Notes: generated from the sequence alone by a model not told the origin. DNA of 64,000 nt from Candidatus Saccharimonadota bacterium (GCA_013289705.1 JABCZM010000008.1:1-64000); one strand, 5' to 3'; positions 7,636 through 16,274 are shown, counted from the first letter of the stretch. Made by a program: numbers and translations.

Positions 7636-7672
7636 TAAAATAAAACCAGTTAGTCTGTATAGTCTTTTTCAT
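7601..7672 (-). CDS. aromatic leader peptide (consecutive Trp-Phe-Tyr-Phe)
   Basis: A 23-residue ORF starting MKKTIQT and containing the run W-F-Y-F (codons 7648-7637) and a later Tyr-Phe. All three aromatic amino acids made by this pathway are read in four adjacent codons, so a shortage of any one should stall the ribosome. The ATG is 9 bases past the -10 of the promoter, so the message is probably leaderless. A longer ORF upstream in the same frame runs through the previous terminator and is not real. I do not know of a described leader with this combined W-F-Y-F run. Confidence 0.87.
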   Translation of the reverse strand: MKKTIQTNWFYFTDTTRGGYFAV

Positions 7673-7680
7673 ACCACTGT

Positions 7681-7708
7681 AATATATCACGTCTATTTGT
7701 ATTGTCAA
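7681..7708 (-). promoter_or_regulatory. promoter of the aromatic operon
   Basis: TTGACA (7708-7703), a 16-base spacer, then TATATT (7686-7681). The start codon of the leader peptide is 9 bases further, leaving essentially no 5' untranslated region. It lies just after the rpsI terminator. Confidence 0.82.
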
Positions 7709-7715
7709 ATAAATT

Positions 7716-7740
7716 AAAAAGTCCCGAGTTGCATCGGGAC
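7716..7740 (-). terminator. terminator after rpsI
   Basis: Arms GTCCCGA and TCGGGAC with a 6-base loop, followed by TTTTT on the minus strand. It closes the infA-rpsI ribosomal transcript and separates it from the aromatic operon promoter. Confidence 0.88.
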
Positions 7741-7763
7741 TTTTATCATGCGTAGAACTCGTA

Positions 7764-8165
7764 CTAACGCTTGGTGAACTGACGTTGCTTGCGAGCGCCC
7801 TTGAGACCGAACTTTTTACGTTCTTTGTCACGAGGATCGCGGCTTAGTAAGTCGGCGCGCTTGAGTGTTTGCTTGAGGTCTTCGTTCAAAACAACCAGTG
7901 CTTTGGCGATGCCAAGGCGAATTGCTTCGAGCTGACCATCGTGGCCACCACCGGCGACACGAGCACTAATGTCAAACTTACCAGCCATGTCAACAGCCGT
8001 AAAGGGCTCTTGCAATTTGGCGAGCAAGAATTTGCTGTCGGCAAAGTATGCTTCGGCTGGCTTGTCGTTGATGGTAATGACACCCTTACCGCTCATTAAG
8101 CGGACACGTGCTGTGGCGCTTTTGCGACGGCCAAGTGCGTAGAAATAGCTATCTGCTTTTGCCAT
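7764..8165 (-). CDS. rpsI: 30S ribosomal protein S9
   Basis: 133 residues, normal length. The start YFYALGRRKSATARVRL and the basic tail KKFGLKGARKQRQFTKR, which reaches the decoding centre, are typical. It is the last gene of the ribosomal transcript, 2 bases after rplM, and is followed by a strong terminator at 7716-7740. Confidence 0.96.
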   Translation of the reverse strand: MAKADSYFYALGRRKSATARVRLMSGKGVITINDKPAEAYFADSKFLLAKLQEPFTAVDMAGKFDISARVAGGGHDGQLEAIRLGIAKALVVLNEDLKQTLKRADLLSRDPRDKERKKFGLKGARKQRQFTKR

Positions 8166-8167
8166 AA

Positions 8168-8638
8168 TTATTTCCCTTCCTTATCTTGTATCTTTTCCGC
8201 GCCGCGGAGGGAGAATGTCTCTGGTTTCTGTGCTTCGTGCTTGTGGTCTGCATCGGCATAGATCTTGAGTCGAGCCAAGCGTGCATCACGGAGCTTGTTG
8301 ACAGGTAGCATACCGCGAATCGCGTGTTCCAGGACCTTTGTTGGGTCAAGGTTCATCTGCTCCTGCAATGTACGCTCACGGAGACCACCTGGGTGACCAC
8401 TGTGATGGTAGTACATTTTGCTTGTGAGCTTGTCGCCGGTAACCTTGAGGCTTGCGGCGTTAATAACAACGACGAAGTCACCGCAGTCGATGTGCTTCGT
8501 AAATTGTGGCTTACTCTTGCCGGTTAGCAGTACGGCAACCTGTGTCGCAACACGGCCAAGCGTAACTTCTGAGGCATCAACAACGTACCACTTTCGCGTA
8601 ACATCCGTTGGTTTTGCGCTAAATGTCTTCTGGGCCAT
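8168..8638 (-). CDS. rplM: 50S ribosomal protein L13
   Basis: 156 residues. HIDCGDFVVVINA and YYHHSGHPGGL with EHAIRGMLPVNKL are the L13 core; the C-terminus is slightly extended. The start overlaps the rplQ stop by one base. L13 is an early-assembling 23S rRNA binder; the rplM-rpsI pair here is attached to the end of the alpha operon. Confidence 0.96.
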   Translation of the reverse strand: MAQKTFSAKPTDVTRKWYVVDASEVTLGRVATQVAVLLTGKSKPQFTKHIDCGDFVVVINAASLKVTGDKLTSKMYYHHSGHPGGLRERTLQEQMNLDPTKVLEHAIRGMLPVNKLRDARLARLKIYADADHKHEAQKPETFSLRGAEKIQDKEGK

Positions 8639-9093
8639 TATTTTTTCTCCTTGGCGGCTGCAACCTTGGTTTTTGGTGCAACTGGAGCCTTCTTTTCGAC
8701 AAGAGTCGCAGCCTTGGCAACAGGCGCTTCGTTTAAGTCATCAACAAAGCTAATCTTTGCAAGTTGGGCGTTGTCGCCGCGTCGCAAGATAGTCTTGGTA
8801 ATACGCAAGTGACCGCTGTCGCGACCTTTGAGTTTTGGTGCAATTTCGTCAACCAGTTTGTGGGCACTTGCAACAGTTTGCAAGCCCTGGATAACCTGGC
8901 GACGGTTGTGCAAGTCACCCTTTTTAGCCTTTGTAATCAGTTTTTCGACGTATGGCGCAACTTCCTTGGCTTTGGGAAGTGTCGTTTCGATAGTTTCATA
9001 CTTCACGAGTGAATCAGCCAAGCCTTTTAGAAGGGCTTCGCGCTGATCCATTTCGCGATTGAACTTACGTCCTTTATATCCGTGCCTATGCAT
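8638..9093 (-). CDS. rplQ: 50S ribosomal protein L17
   Basis: 151 residues. The N-terminal MHRHGYKGRKFNREMDQREALLKG block is L17; the last 40 or so residues are an Ala/Lys/Val-rich extension not found in short L17 proteins. The gene is one base from rpoA, as in the canonical alpha operon order. Confidence 0.95.
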   Translation of the reverse strand: MHRHGYKGRKFNREMDQREALLKGLADSLVKYETIETTLPKAKEVAPYVEKLITKAKKGDLHNRRQVIQGLQTVASAHKLVDEIAPKLKGRDSGHLRITKTILRRGDNAQLAKISFVDDLNEAPVAKAATLVEKKAPVAPKTKVAAAKEKK

Positions 9094-9094
9094 G

Positions 9095-10039
9095 TTAGAG
9101 TTCCAGTTCCGCTAGCTTTTCTTTAACTTCATCTAAAGCTTTGCTGCCAAAACCTTTGAGGTCACGAAGCTCAGCATCATTCAGGGCAAACAAATCTTTG
9201 ATGCTGTGAATGTCGTTGTTGATGAGTGCATTTGTCGTGCGTGCAGATAGGTTCAGGTCTTCGATAGACGTGTTCAAGGCTGCGGGCTCATCGCTCAGGC
9301 CGCCTTCCAGGCTGCTGCTTGTGGCAACACCTTCGGTGACGGGAGCAACAACGCGAGTTTTGCCAGCAAGTGAAGTGTACTGGTTTACCAAAATGGCAGC
9401 AGCTTCTTCAAATGCATCACGTGGCGTGATTGAGCCATCGGTATCAACAGTTAGCAGTAAACGGTCAAGGTCGGTTATTTGTCCGACACGAGTGTTTTCA
9501 ACCTTGTAGCGTACTCGCAGTACAGGGCTAAAGATGGCGTCGAGTGCAACGAAGTCGCTTGCTTTCTTAGCAGTACCTTCTTCGATAGTGCGGTAACCGC
9601 GGCCGATTTCGACCGTTAAGTCCATGGTGAAGGTTGCTTTGTCATCATCCATAGTTGCAATGATGTGCTCAGGGTTAACAACCTCGACATCAGCATTGGT
9701 CTGAATGTCTTTGGCAGTAACAGTGCCTTTGCCTTTTTTGACAATGCGTAAGCTCTGCGCTTCGTCACCGTAGACGCGGAAACGAATACCTTTGAGGTTC
9801 AGCATGATGTCAACAACATCTTCTTTGATACCCTTAACAGTGGTAAATTCGTGACTAGCACCTTCGATTTTGAACGAAGTAACCGCAGCACCCGAAATGC
9901 TCGAAAGCAAAACGCGGCGCAAGGAGTTACCCAAGGTCATGCCATAGCCACTGTGTAGTGGTTCAACGGTAAAGGTTGCACTGATTGGGGTGTGATCGTC
10001 GACGGCGACGAGTCCTGGTGTGTGAATGTGGTTTGACAT
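9095..10039 (-). CDS. rpoA: RNA polymerase alpha subunit
   Basis: 314 residues. The N-terminal assembly domain carries FTVEPLHSGYGMTLGNSLRRVLLSSI. The C-terminal domain (about 250-314) contains the helix-hairpin-helix segment IEDLNLSARTTNALINNDI and LKGFGSKALDEVKEKL, used for UP-element and activator contact. Located between rpsD and rplQ in the usual place. Confidence 0.97.
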   Translation of the reverse strand: MSNHIHTPGLVAVDDHTPISATFTVEPLHSGYGMTLGNSLRRVLLSSISGAAVTSFKIEGASHEFTTVKGIKEDVVDIMLNLKGIRFRVYGDEAQSLRIVKKGKGTVTAKDIQTNADVEVVNPEHIIATMDDDKATFTMDLTVEIGRGYRTIEEGTAKKASDFVALDAIFSPVLRVRYKVENTRVGQITDLDRLLLTVDTDGSITPRDAFEEAAAILVNQYTSLAGKTRVVAPVTEGVATSSSLEGGLSDEPAALNTSIEDLNLSARTTNALINNDIHSIKDLFALNDAELRDLKGFGSKALDEVKEKLAELEL

Positions 10040-10058
10040 ACTCTTAAATTTCCTCCCT

Positions 10059-10676
10059 TTAGCGTGAGTAGTATTCTACGATTAATTGTTCGTTAATATC
10101 AGGTTCAGCGTCCTCGCGGGCAGGTAGGGCAACGATTTCTAAGCTAACTTTTTTACGGTTAACCTTTAGCCAAGCTGGAATTGATGCAGGTACTGGGCTA
10201 ATGTCATCGAGCTTCTTGAAATATTCGCTACCAGAGCTGTGTGGACGAACAACGAGTTCGTCGCCAACTTTGACACGGATTGAAGGAATATCGACACGAG
10301 TGCCGTTCAGCATAAAGTGACCATGAGTAACCAGCTGACGTGCGGCGCGACGTGATGGCGCAAAACCAGCACGGTAAACCGCATTGTCTAGGCGTCGTTC
10401 CAAGAGGTGTAATAGCACTTCTCCGGATTGACCTTGTTTACGACCAGCTTCAGCCATAAGGTTACTAAACTGCTTTTCGAGCAAGCCGTATAAGCGCTTG
10501 ACCTTTTGCTTTTCGCGAAGCTGCAAAGCGTATTGACTCTGCTTGCCCAAACGCATGTTGTTGCCGTGTTGACCAGGCTTGCCAGCACGCTTAACCAAAG
10601 CTTTGTGAGCCTTAGGATGCAGGGCGTAGCCTTCTCGGCGACTCATTTTTACAATAGAACTTGTATCACGAGCCAT
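10059..10676 (-). CDS. rpsD: 30S ribosomal protein S4
   Basis: 205 residues. The S4 RNA-binding domain is seen around RRLDNAVYRAGFAPSRRAARQLVTHGHFMLNG. The N-terminal region has no cysteines, so it is the zinc-free form. S4 nucleates 30S assembly. It lies in the alpha operon, 2 bases after rpsK. Confidence 0.96.
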   Translation of the reverse strand: MARDTSSIVKMSRREGYALHPKAHKALVKRAGKPGQHGNNMRLGKQSQYALQLREKQKVKRLYGLLEKQFSNLMAEAGRKQGQSGEVLLHLLERRLDNAVYRAGFAPSRRAARQLVTHGHFMLNGTRVDIPSIRVKVGDELVVRPHSSGSEYFKKLDDISPVPASIPAWLKVNRKKVSLEIVALPAREDAEPDINEQLIVEYYSR

Positions 10677-10678
10677 GA

Positions 10679-11146
10679 CTAGATCCTCCTAGCTTTCTTT
10701 GGTCGCACGCCACCGTGTGGAACGCCAGTGACATCTTTGATTGATTCAACATGAATGTCTAAGCCGGCAAGCACACGAACTGCGGCGTCACGGCCAAGAC
10801 CAACACCCTTAATAAAGACGTCTGCTTTGCTGAAGCCGTACTGTTGCTTTGCTGCTTGGGCTGCGCGTTCAGCGGCAACTTGTGCTGCATAGGCGGTGCC
10901 TTTTTTGGAACCACGGAAGCCGCAAGCACCAGAGCTGCAGCTTGTAAGCAGTGCGCCCGTGCTATCAGTAAATGAAATAATCGTGTTGTTGAAGGTTGCA
11001 AGCACATGGACCTGGCCATAAGCCACGCTGCGCTTGTTCTTCTTTTTCTTTGGTGCGGTTGCGGCTGCAGGAGCTTTGGCCGTTGCTGTCGTAGCTTTTA
11101 CTTCATCAGTTGAAGCTGTAGCTGTTGTCGTTGTTTCGTCAGTCAT
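10679..11146 (-). CDS. rpsK: 30S ribosomal protein S11
   Basis: 155 residues. The first 35 or so are a Thr/Ala/Lys low-complexity extension; the remainder is S11, with VHVLATFNNTIISFTD, SSGACGFRGSKKGTAYAAQ and the C-terminal DVTGVPHGGVRPKKARRI. It binds the 30S platform near the mRNA exit. Confidence 0.95.
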   Translation of the reverse strand: MTDETTTTATASTDEVKATTATAKAPAAATAPKKKKNKRSVAYGQVHVLATFNNTIISFTDSTGALLTSCSSGACGFRGSKKGTAYAAQVAAERAAQAAKQQYGFSKADVFIKGVGLGRDAAVRVLAGLDIHVESIKDVTGVPHGGVRPKKARRI

Positions 11147-11161
11147 TATATATTCCTATTC

Positions 11162-11548
11162 CTACGTCTTTGCCGCTACTTTTTTAGCTGTGCCACCAAC
11201 GGTGACTTTGCGACCGCGACGAGTTCGACCATTCGTCTTTGTGCGTTGACCACGTGACGGTAAGTTTGCGATGTGACGCAAGCCACGGTATGACTTGATG
11301 TCTTTCAAGCGTTTGATGTTGCCAGAAACAACACGCTGCAATTCACCTTCAACCACGTAGGTTTCGTTGATGATTTCTTGGATACGACCGATTTCGGCAT
11401 CGGTTAAATCTTTAACGCGGACGGTTGGTTCAACCTTTGCGCCCGCCAAGATAGTCTTGCTTGTCTTTGGTCCAATACCGTGCACATAGGTCAATGAGAC
11501 CCATACTTGCTTCTCGGTTGGAATAGTAACACCGGATATTCGTGCCAT
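11162..11548 (-). CDS. rpsM: 30S ribosomal protein S13
   Basis: 128 residues. MARISGVTIPTEKQVWVSLTYVHGIG and the basic tail with RGLRHIANLPSRGQRTKTN are diagnostic of S13, which contacts the P-site tRNA and the 50S subunit. Follows rpmJ by 4 bases. Confidence 0.96.
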   Translation of the reverse strand: MARISGVTIPTEKQVWVSLTYVHGIGPKTSKTILAGAKVEPTVRVKDLTDAEIGRIQEIINETYVVEGELQRVVSGNIKRLKDIKSYRGLRHIANLPSRGQRTKTNGRTRRGRKVTVGGTAKKVAAKT

Positions 11549-11552
11549 ATAA

Positions 11553-11669
11553 TTAGCCCTGCCTTTGCTTGTGCTTAGGTTTTAGCTTGTTGATAACGTA
11601 TAAACGGCCCTTGCGACGAACAATCTTGTCGTCGGGGCTGATTTTCTTGACACTTGCACGTACTTTCAT
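11553..11669 (-). CDS. rpmJ: 50S ribosomal protein L36
   Basis: 38 residues, found by reading between infA and rpsM: it begins MKVRASVKK and ends KPKHKQRQG. An AAGGAG site precedes the ATG. The three zinc-binding cysteines of the common form are replaced (Ser/Asp/Asn at positions about 11, 14 and 27) while the histidine near 33 remains, so this is the C-minus form. Confidence 0.93.
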   Translation of the reverse strand: MKVRASVKKISPDDKIVRRKGRLYVINKLKPKHKQRQG

Positions 11670-11712
11670 ACGGATCACGCTCCTTCCAGAGTCTGACTCA
11701 CTGCTTAATTTA

Positions 11713-11934
11713 TTATGATTTGCGGTACGTAATCCGACCCTTACTGAGATCGTAAGGTGTCAACTCTACGGTAACGCTGTCGCCGGGGACAATGCGAATA
11801 AAGTGTTTTCGCATCTTACCTGCAACGTGGGCTATGATTTTATGGCCGTTTTCGAGTTCAACGCGAAATTGAGTACCCGGTAGGGTTTCCACAATTGTCC
11901 CTGTCAACTCGATAACTTCTTTATTGGATGCCAT
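11713..11934 (-). CDS. infA: translation initiation factor IF-1
   Basis: 73 residues, a single S1-like OB fold ([36 protein letters not shown], then [21 protein letters not shown]). It blocks the A site during initiation. It is the first gene of the transcript infA-rpmJ-rpsM-rpsK-rpsD-rpoA-rplQ-rplM-rpsI, with its own promoter 18 bases upstream and no clear Shine-Dalgarno. The usual adk and map genes between secY and infA are absent. Confidence 0.96.
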   Translation of the reverse strand: MASNKEVIELTGTIVETLPGTQFRVELENGHKIIAHVAGKMRKHFIRIVPGDSVTVELTPYDLSKGRITYRKS

Positions 11935-11951
11935 AAATATAACTAGTGTAA

Positions 11952-11981
11952 ACTATAGCAGACATGACAACAGTTTGTAAA
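11952..11981 (-). promoter_or_regulatory. infA operon promoter
   Basis: TTTACA (11981-11976), 18-base spacer, TATAGT (11957-11952). The ATG is 18 bases downstream, leaving a very short untranslated region. The rest of the 168-base gap back to secY holds only a weak hairpin (arms ACTCG/CGAGT near 12003-12022) without a T-tract. Confidence 0.7.
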
Positions 11982-12102
11982 GAGTTTTTATGAAGATAAC
12001 CCTACTCGACCAACCGAGTGGATACAGTACTTTTAGAATAGCACGAAATGATTAAACGACAAGTACTATAACGGGAGCTCTTAAACAGGATTGCGAGAGG
12101 AT

Positions 12103-13599
12103 CTACTTCTTGGCTGTTTTGCGCCTAAGACGGGGAATGAAGCGACTTTTACCGGTTTTGGCTGACGCGTCTTCCTCTTCATCGTTAGAGAAGAAGTCTG
12201 ATCGCGAGTATTGATCATACGTAACCATGAGTGAGCGCGATTCTATAGCACGCAGCGTCTGTAGTGCGACAGATACCAAGATCAAGACACTAGTACCACC
12301 AATACTAATGTTCTGGCTAATAAACACCTGTGCAACGATTGGTATGAGTGCCAGCACGCCGAGTGCCAATGCTCCAAAGAGCGTGAGGCGATTTACAACG
12401 CCCGCCAGATGCTTTTCCGTTTGAATGCCAGAACGAACGCCCTCCAAGAAGCCGCCTTGCTTCTGCAAGTTTTCGGCAATTTCTTTGGAGTTAAAGGCAA
12501 TGCTGGTGTAAAAGAACGTAAAGATAAAGACCAGCAAGAAGTACGTAACCGGATAGATATACGGCGTAAAGCCTGGTTGCGCAAAGGTTGTAGGGCTTGG
12601 TGCCTGGAAGTACTGGTACATGTGTGCGCCAAGATGAGCGAGCCGCACGCTGTGGTTGTTTGCCAGTAATTGACCAACATAGGTAGGCACGCTCAAGAAC
12701 GCCACCGCAAAGATAATCGGCACCACGCCAGCGGTTATGAGCTTAACCGGCAGCACCGTGGTAATGCCACCGTAGGCACGATTGCCCTGCACACGTTTGG
12801 CATAATTGACAGTCAGGTTACGCGCCGCTTCGTTCAGCATCACAACCGCCCAGGTAATAAACAGTACCGCAATAAGGATAATAAGACCTAAAAAGAACGA
12901 CTTTTCGTTGATAGGCAAATCGTGCCCAAAAATTCTCCAGTGTGAGTTTTTGCTGTAGATAGAGCTGCCAATTGAAGCAATGTTTGCCGGCAAGCGGCTG
13001 ACAATACCAACTGTAATAACTAACGAAATACCGTTACCAATGCTCTGCTCTGTAACTAGTTCCCCAAGCCACATCAATAGCATTGAGCCACCAGTGAGCG
13101 CACCCACCATCAATACCCACTGCAAAATGGATGTATGTGCCGTGATATCGCCAACACCACCAACCTGGGAAGCGTATTGTCGGATAAGGTAAATAGATCC
13201 AATAGACTGCACGATTGCCAGCGGGAAGGTCAAAATACGGGTGTATTGGTTGATCTTTTTCTGGCCAAACTCGCCCTCTTTGTGCAGTGCTTCGAGCCGT
13301 GGGATTGCCTTGGTTAGTAGCTGCATAATGATAGAGGCGTTAATATACGGCCCAAGACCAGCAATCAGAATAGAGAAGTTTGACAGCGCACCACCAGATA
13401 AGACGTTTAGATAACCAAGGAAAGATGACGAATTGGAGTTAAACGAGTTGGTTAGGACTTGCTTGAGCGTCTCGGAGTTGGCAATTGGAACAGGTAGTTG
13501 GGCCAAGATTCGGAATACCAGCAAAATACCAAGCACCGCAAAGATGCGCTTTCGCATGTCTTTATTGCCAAGACTTCTCCAAATAATTTTCCAGTTCAT
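12103..13599 (-). CDS. secY: preprotein translocase subunit SecY
   Basis: 498 residues, a multi-span membrane channel protein. The start MNWKIIWRSLGNKDMRKRIFAVLG and the segments GLGPYINASIIMQLL, YAKRVQGNRAYGG and VVNRLTLFGALALGVLALIP are SecY. The C-terminus has a basic and acidic tail of about 40 residues. It forms the pore for secretion and membrane insertion. In most bacteria it directly follows rplO; here an ABC exporter and a small gene lie between. Confidence 0.95.
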   Translation of the reverse strand: MNWKIIWRSLGNKDMRKRIFAVLGILLVFRILAQLPVPIANSETLKQVLTNSFNSNSSSFLGYLNVLSGGALSNFSILIAGLGPYINASIIMQLLTKAIPRLEALHKEGEFGQKKINQYTRILTFPLAIVQSIGSIYLIRQYASQVGGVGDITAHTSILQWVLMVGALTGGSMLLMWLGELVTEQSIGNGISLVITVGIVSRLPANIASIGSSIYSKNSHWRIFGHDLPINEKSFFLGLIILIAVLFITWAVVMLNEAARNLTVNYAKRVQGNRAYGGITTVLPVKLITAGVVPIIFAVAFLSVPTYVGQLLANNHSVRLAHLGAHMYQYFQAPSPTTFAQPGFTPYIYPVTYFLLVFIFTFFYTSIAFNSKEIAENLQKQGGFLEGVRSGIQTEKHLAGVVNRLTLFGALALGVLALIPIVAQVFISQNISIGGTSVLILVSVALQTLRAIESRSLMVTYDQYSRSDFFSNDEEEDASAKTGKSRFIPRLRRKTAKK

Positions 13600-13703
13600 G
13601 CGTCTCTAAATGTCTCTTTCGGTGGTTCCCTACAATGTCTATCAATAAAACTTTACCTTAGTATACATGGTTTGGCCTCTCAAGGTAAGACATGCTGTAA
13701 AAG

Positions 13704-15509
13704 TTACTTACTAGTAGTCTCTGCAACAATGTATCCACCGCTTTGGTGAGCCCATAATTTGGCATAAATGCCGGCTTTATCGTTAAGCAATTCTTTATGG
13801 GTGCCGAGTTGCACGATCTTGCCTTTGTCCATGACCGCAATCCGATCCATGCGTTGAATCGTACTTAAACGGTGAGCAATCACGATGGCTGTTCGGTGTT
13901 CCATGAGATGGAACAATGCTTCCTGAATATACTTTTCACTTTCGCTGTCCAATGCAGAAGTGGCCTCATCAAGTACTAAAATCGGTGCGTCTTTAAGCAG
14001 TGCCCTAGCAATAGCTACTCGCTGTCGTTGCCCACCCGACAATTTAACGCCGCGTTCACCCACAAATGTGTCGTAGCCGTTTGGTAATTCATCCACAAAT
14101 TCATCAACATAGGCTAGTCTGGCAACCTCTTGAATGGTTTTCTGTGACACGTTTGGTTTTGCATAAGCAATATTTTCGCCAATACTACGATGAAACAGTA
14201 AGGGCTCCTGAGGAACATACGAAATGATCGATCGAAGGTCCGCTTGTTTAAGGTCGCGAATATCGATACCATCAAGTGTGATACTGCCCGAACTAACATC
14301 CATAAATCGCAGGATAAGCTTTGTTAGTGTGGTTTTGCCGCTGCCAGAATAGCCAACAAAGCCAATTTTCTCACCTGGACGAATAGACAAGGAAAGTTTG
14401 CGAACCGCATATCTATCTTCGCCTGCTTCGTCATAGCGGAAGGAAGCATCTGAGAAAATCAGGCTATATTGGCTTTTTCGTGTGATTTTTTGAGCATCAG
14501 GTTTATCGTTTACGAAGCCTTGAATGAGCATGGTTTTTACGGGCTCATACGCACTGCCCATGATTTCTTCGTAGCGCTTAATAATTTCGGCAATGTCGAG
14601 TGTCGAAGCAACCAGTTTAATCACGTATAGCTGAATCAGGACGACGATAGTTATCGATATTGTTCCCTGCTGGTAGAGGTGGGCCGAAACAAGTAATAGA
14701 ATTGCCGTGGCAACCGATGCAAGTAGCATCCGCCCCGTGTCGGCTGGAAAGGCAGAAATCCAAGCTTTGTATTGGGCTTTGCCCCAGACTTGCATGGTTT
14801 TTTCTAACCGAGCCTCCTCGTAGGATTCACTTGCAAAACTTTTTATCGTTGCGCCGTGTGTTAAGGCATCACCTATGTTCCCGGAAACTACACTACTGAC
14901 TTCACTGACTTCGCGTCGGAACCGTAAACGCCAAGTGCTACTGGCGATTGTAAAACCTAGTACTGCGATCATGGCAATTAGCGTAATTCCAGCGAGTAGT
15001 AGCGACTGAGAAGCAATAATGAGTATGCTGGTGACTACGATCGTAACCTGTTTAGGTAAGGATAACGTTACAAGCACTGCATAGTTATTGTAGGCTTCAC
15101 GAAGACCCGTTGCCTTTGAGCCGAGGGCACCAAAGTATGTATTGGCATAAAAGTCATAATCTTTCGCTAAAAAATTTGCAAAAACTGTCTGCTGTATGTA
15201 TTTACACCCCTGGAGCGCATTTTTATTAATAGCAAACTCGGCAATGATCGTAAAAACGGTATACGCAATACCAAGCCCAATAACAAGTAACGCGTAGTGG
15301 CCAACTTTGTCAAAATGGCGTTGTAATATCGCCTGTACACCATACGCACCAGCTAGTGGCATAAGGGTGTTCAGCGCTGCATAGGCCGGGATTCTACCTG
15401 CATAGGTAATAAATAAGTTTTTCTTGTCTCTAAAGTTGGCACGCCAAAAGAGACGATGAATCTCGTGTGTTACCAGCCGATCACGGTGGCGTTGTTTGCT
15501 CCGTTGCAT
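13704..15509 (-). CDS. ABC-type multidrug/lipid exporter, fused membrane and ATPase domains
   Basis: 601 residues. Residues about 30-325 form a six-span transmembrane domain; about 360-590 are the ATPase, with Walker A (GYSGSGKTTL), signature LSGGQ, Walker B (ILVLDEATSAL) and the H-loop (IAHRL). It should act as a homodimer at the membrane. The substrate cannot be predicted. Its position between the spc ribosomal genes and secY is atypical, and it has no visible partner gene. Confidence 0.88.
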   Translation of the reverse strand: MQRSKQRHRDRLVTHEIHRLFWRANFRDKKNLFITYAGRIPAYAALNTLMPLAGAYGVQAILQRHFDKVGHYALLVIGLGIAYTVFTIIAEFAINKNALQGCKYIQQTVFANFLAKDYDFYANTYFGALGSKATGLREAYNNYAVLVTLSLPKQVTIVVTSILIIASQSLLLAGITLIAMIAVLGFTIASSTWRLRFRREVSEVSSVVSGNIGDALTHGATIKSFASESYEEARLEKTMQVWGKAQYKAWISAFPADTGRMLLASVATAILLLVSAHLYQQGTISITIVVLIQLYVIKLVASTLDIAEIIKRYEEIMGSAYEPVKTMLIQGFVNDKPDAQKITRKSQYSLIFSDASFRYDEAGEDRYAVRKLSLSIRPGEKIGFVGYSGSGKTTLTKLILRFMDVSSGSITLDGIDIRDLKQADLRSIISYVPQEPLLFHRSIGENIAYAKPNVSQKTIQEVARLAYVDEFVDELPNGYDTFVGERGVKLSGGQRQRVAIARALLKDAPILVLDEATSALDSESEKYIQEALFHLMEHRTAIVIAHRLSTIQRMDRIAVMDKGKIVQLGTHKELLNDKAGIYAKLWAHQSGGYIVAETTSK

Positions 15510-15549
15510 TAAGAAAAGTATAGCATGAGGTTATGCTGTAACTAGTGAC

Positions 15550-15783
15550 TCAAGCGACGGAGGGTGGCTGGATATAAACGCTGTGGTCAATATTGACACC
15601 AGCCTGGACTGCAAGCTGTGCAAGAGCTTGCTTTGCGCCACCATAAGTTTCGTGACCTAGTGTAATCCCATCAACTAAACTTTCACCCTCAACGGCTATT
15701 GGGGGCTCAATATCTACCCGCCAATCAAGTGTCCCGTAATTTATGACACGGCCAACCGGCTGGGTTTCGGTGTCAACAGTCAT
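15550..15783 (-). CDS. small protein of unknown function after rplO
   Basis: 77 residues, not recognised. Soluble, acidic, with no membrane span; it has a Gly- and Ala-rich middle (GGAKQALAQLAVQAGVN). Its start overlaps the rplO stop by one base, which suggests genuine translation coupled to the ribosomal operon. Confidence 0.55.
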   Translation of the reverse strand: MTVDTETQPVGRVINYGTLDWRVDIEPPIAVEGESLVDGITLGHETYGGAKQALAQLAVQAGVNIDHSVYIQPPSVA

Positions 15784-16274
15784 TAGGCTTCTTTTTTGGT
15801 GACTTTTTTAGGGTTAGCGCTGGTAACTGGGCGACCAACACGAGGGACAACTTCGAATGTGCCACCAGCTGCTTCAACGGCGGCTAAGGCAGTTTCGCTA
15901 GCGCCTTGCAGTTTAACGGTTACTTTTTTCGTAACGTCGCCTTTGACAATCAACTTTACGTTGACGTAAGGGCTGCTGATGATACCGGCGGCGGCCAAGA
16001 CTTCGCTATCGATAGTTTTAGCGGCAAACTGATCAAGTTGTCCAGTATAGACGTTTTCGGCAGGGGTACGCAGACTACGGAAACCAGGTAGTTTTGGCAA
16101 GGCTTGCATTAGTGGGTTTTGACCACCGGCGAAACCTGGCTTAGCTTTTGAACCAGTACGAGAGCCGTAACCTTTGGTACCACGACCAGCAGTTTTACCC
16201 TGTCCAGCGGCAATACCGCGACCAACACGCTTTGGTGATTTAGCCTTTTTAACTTTAAGATCGTTATATTTCAT
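15783..16274 (-). CDS. rplO: 50S ribosomal protein L15
   Basis: 163 residues. The Gly/Arg-rich start (KRVGRGIAAGQGKTAGRGTKGYGSR) and GFAGGQNPLMQALPK are characteristic. It follows rpsE after only 4 bases: rpmD (L30), which usually lies here, is absent, as is typical of CPR bacteria. Confidence 0.95.
   Translation of the reverse strand: MKYNDLKVKKAKSPKRVGRGIAAGQGKTAGRGTKGYGSRTGSKAKPGFAGGQNPLMQALPKLPGFRSLRTPAENVYTGQLDQFAAKTIDSEVLAAAGIISSPYVNVKLIVKGDVTKKVTVKLQGASETALAAVEAAGGTFEVVPRVGRPVTSANPKKVTKKEA

Noticed and set aside
7601-7831. 76-residue minus ORF covering the aromatic leader
   Set aside because: Its first 53 codons run through rpsI, a terminator and the promoter; only the last 23 codons are the leader.
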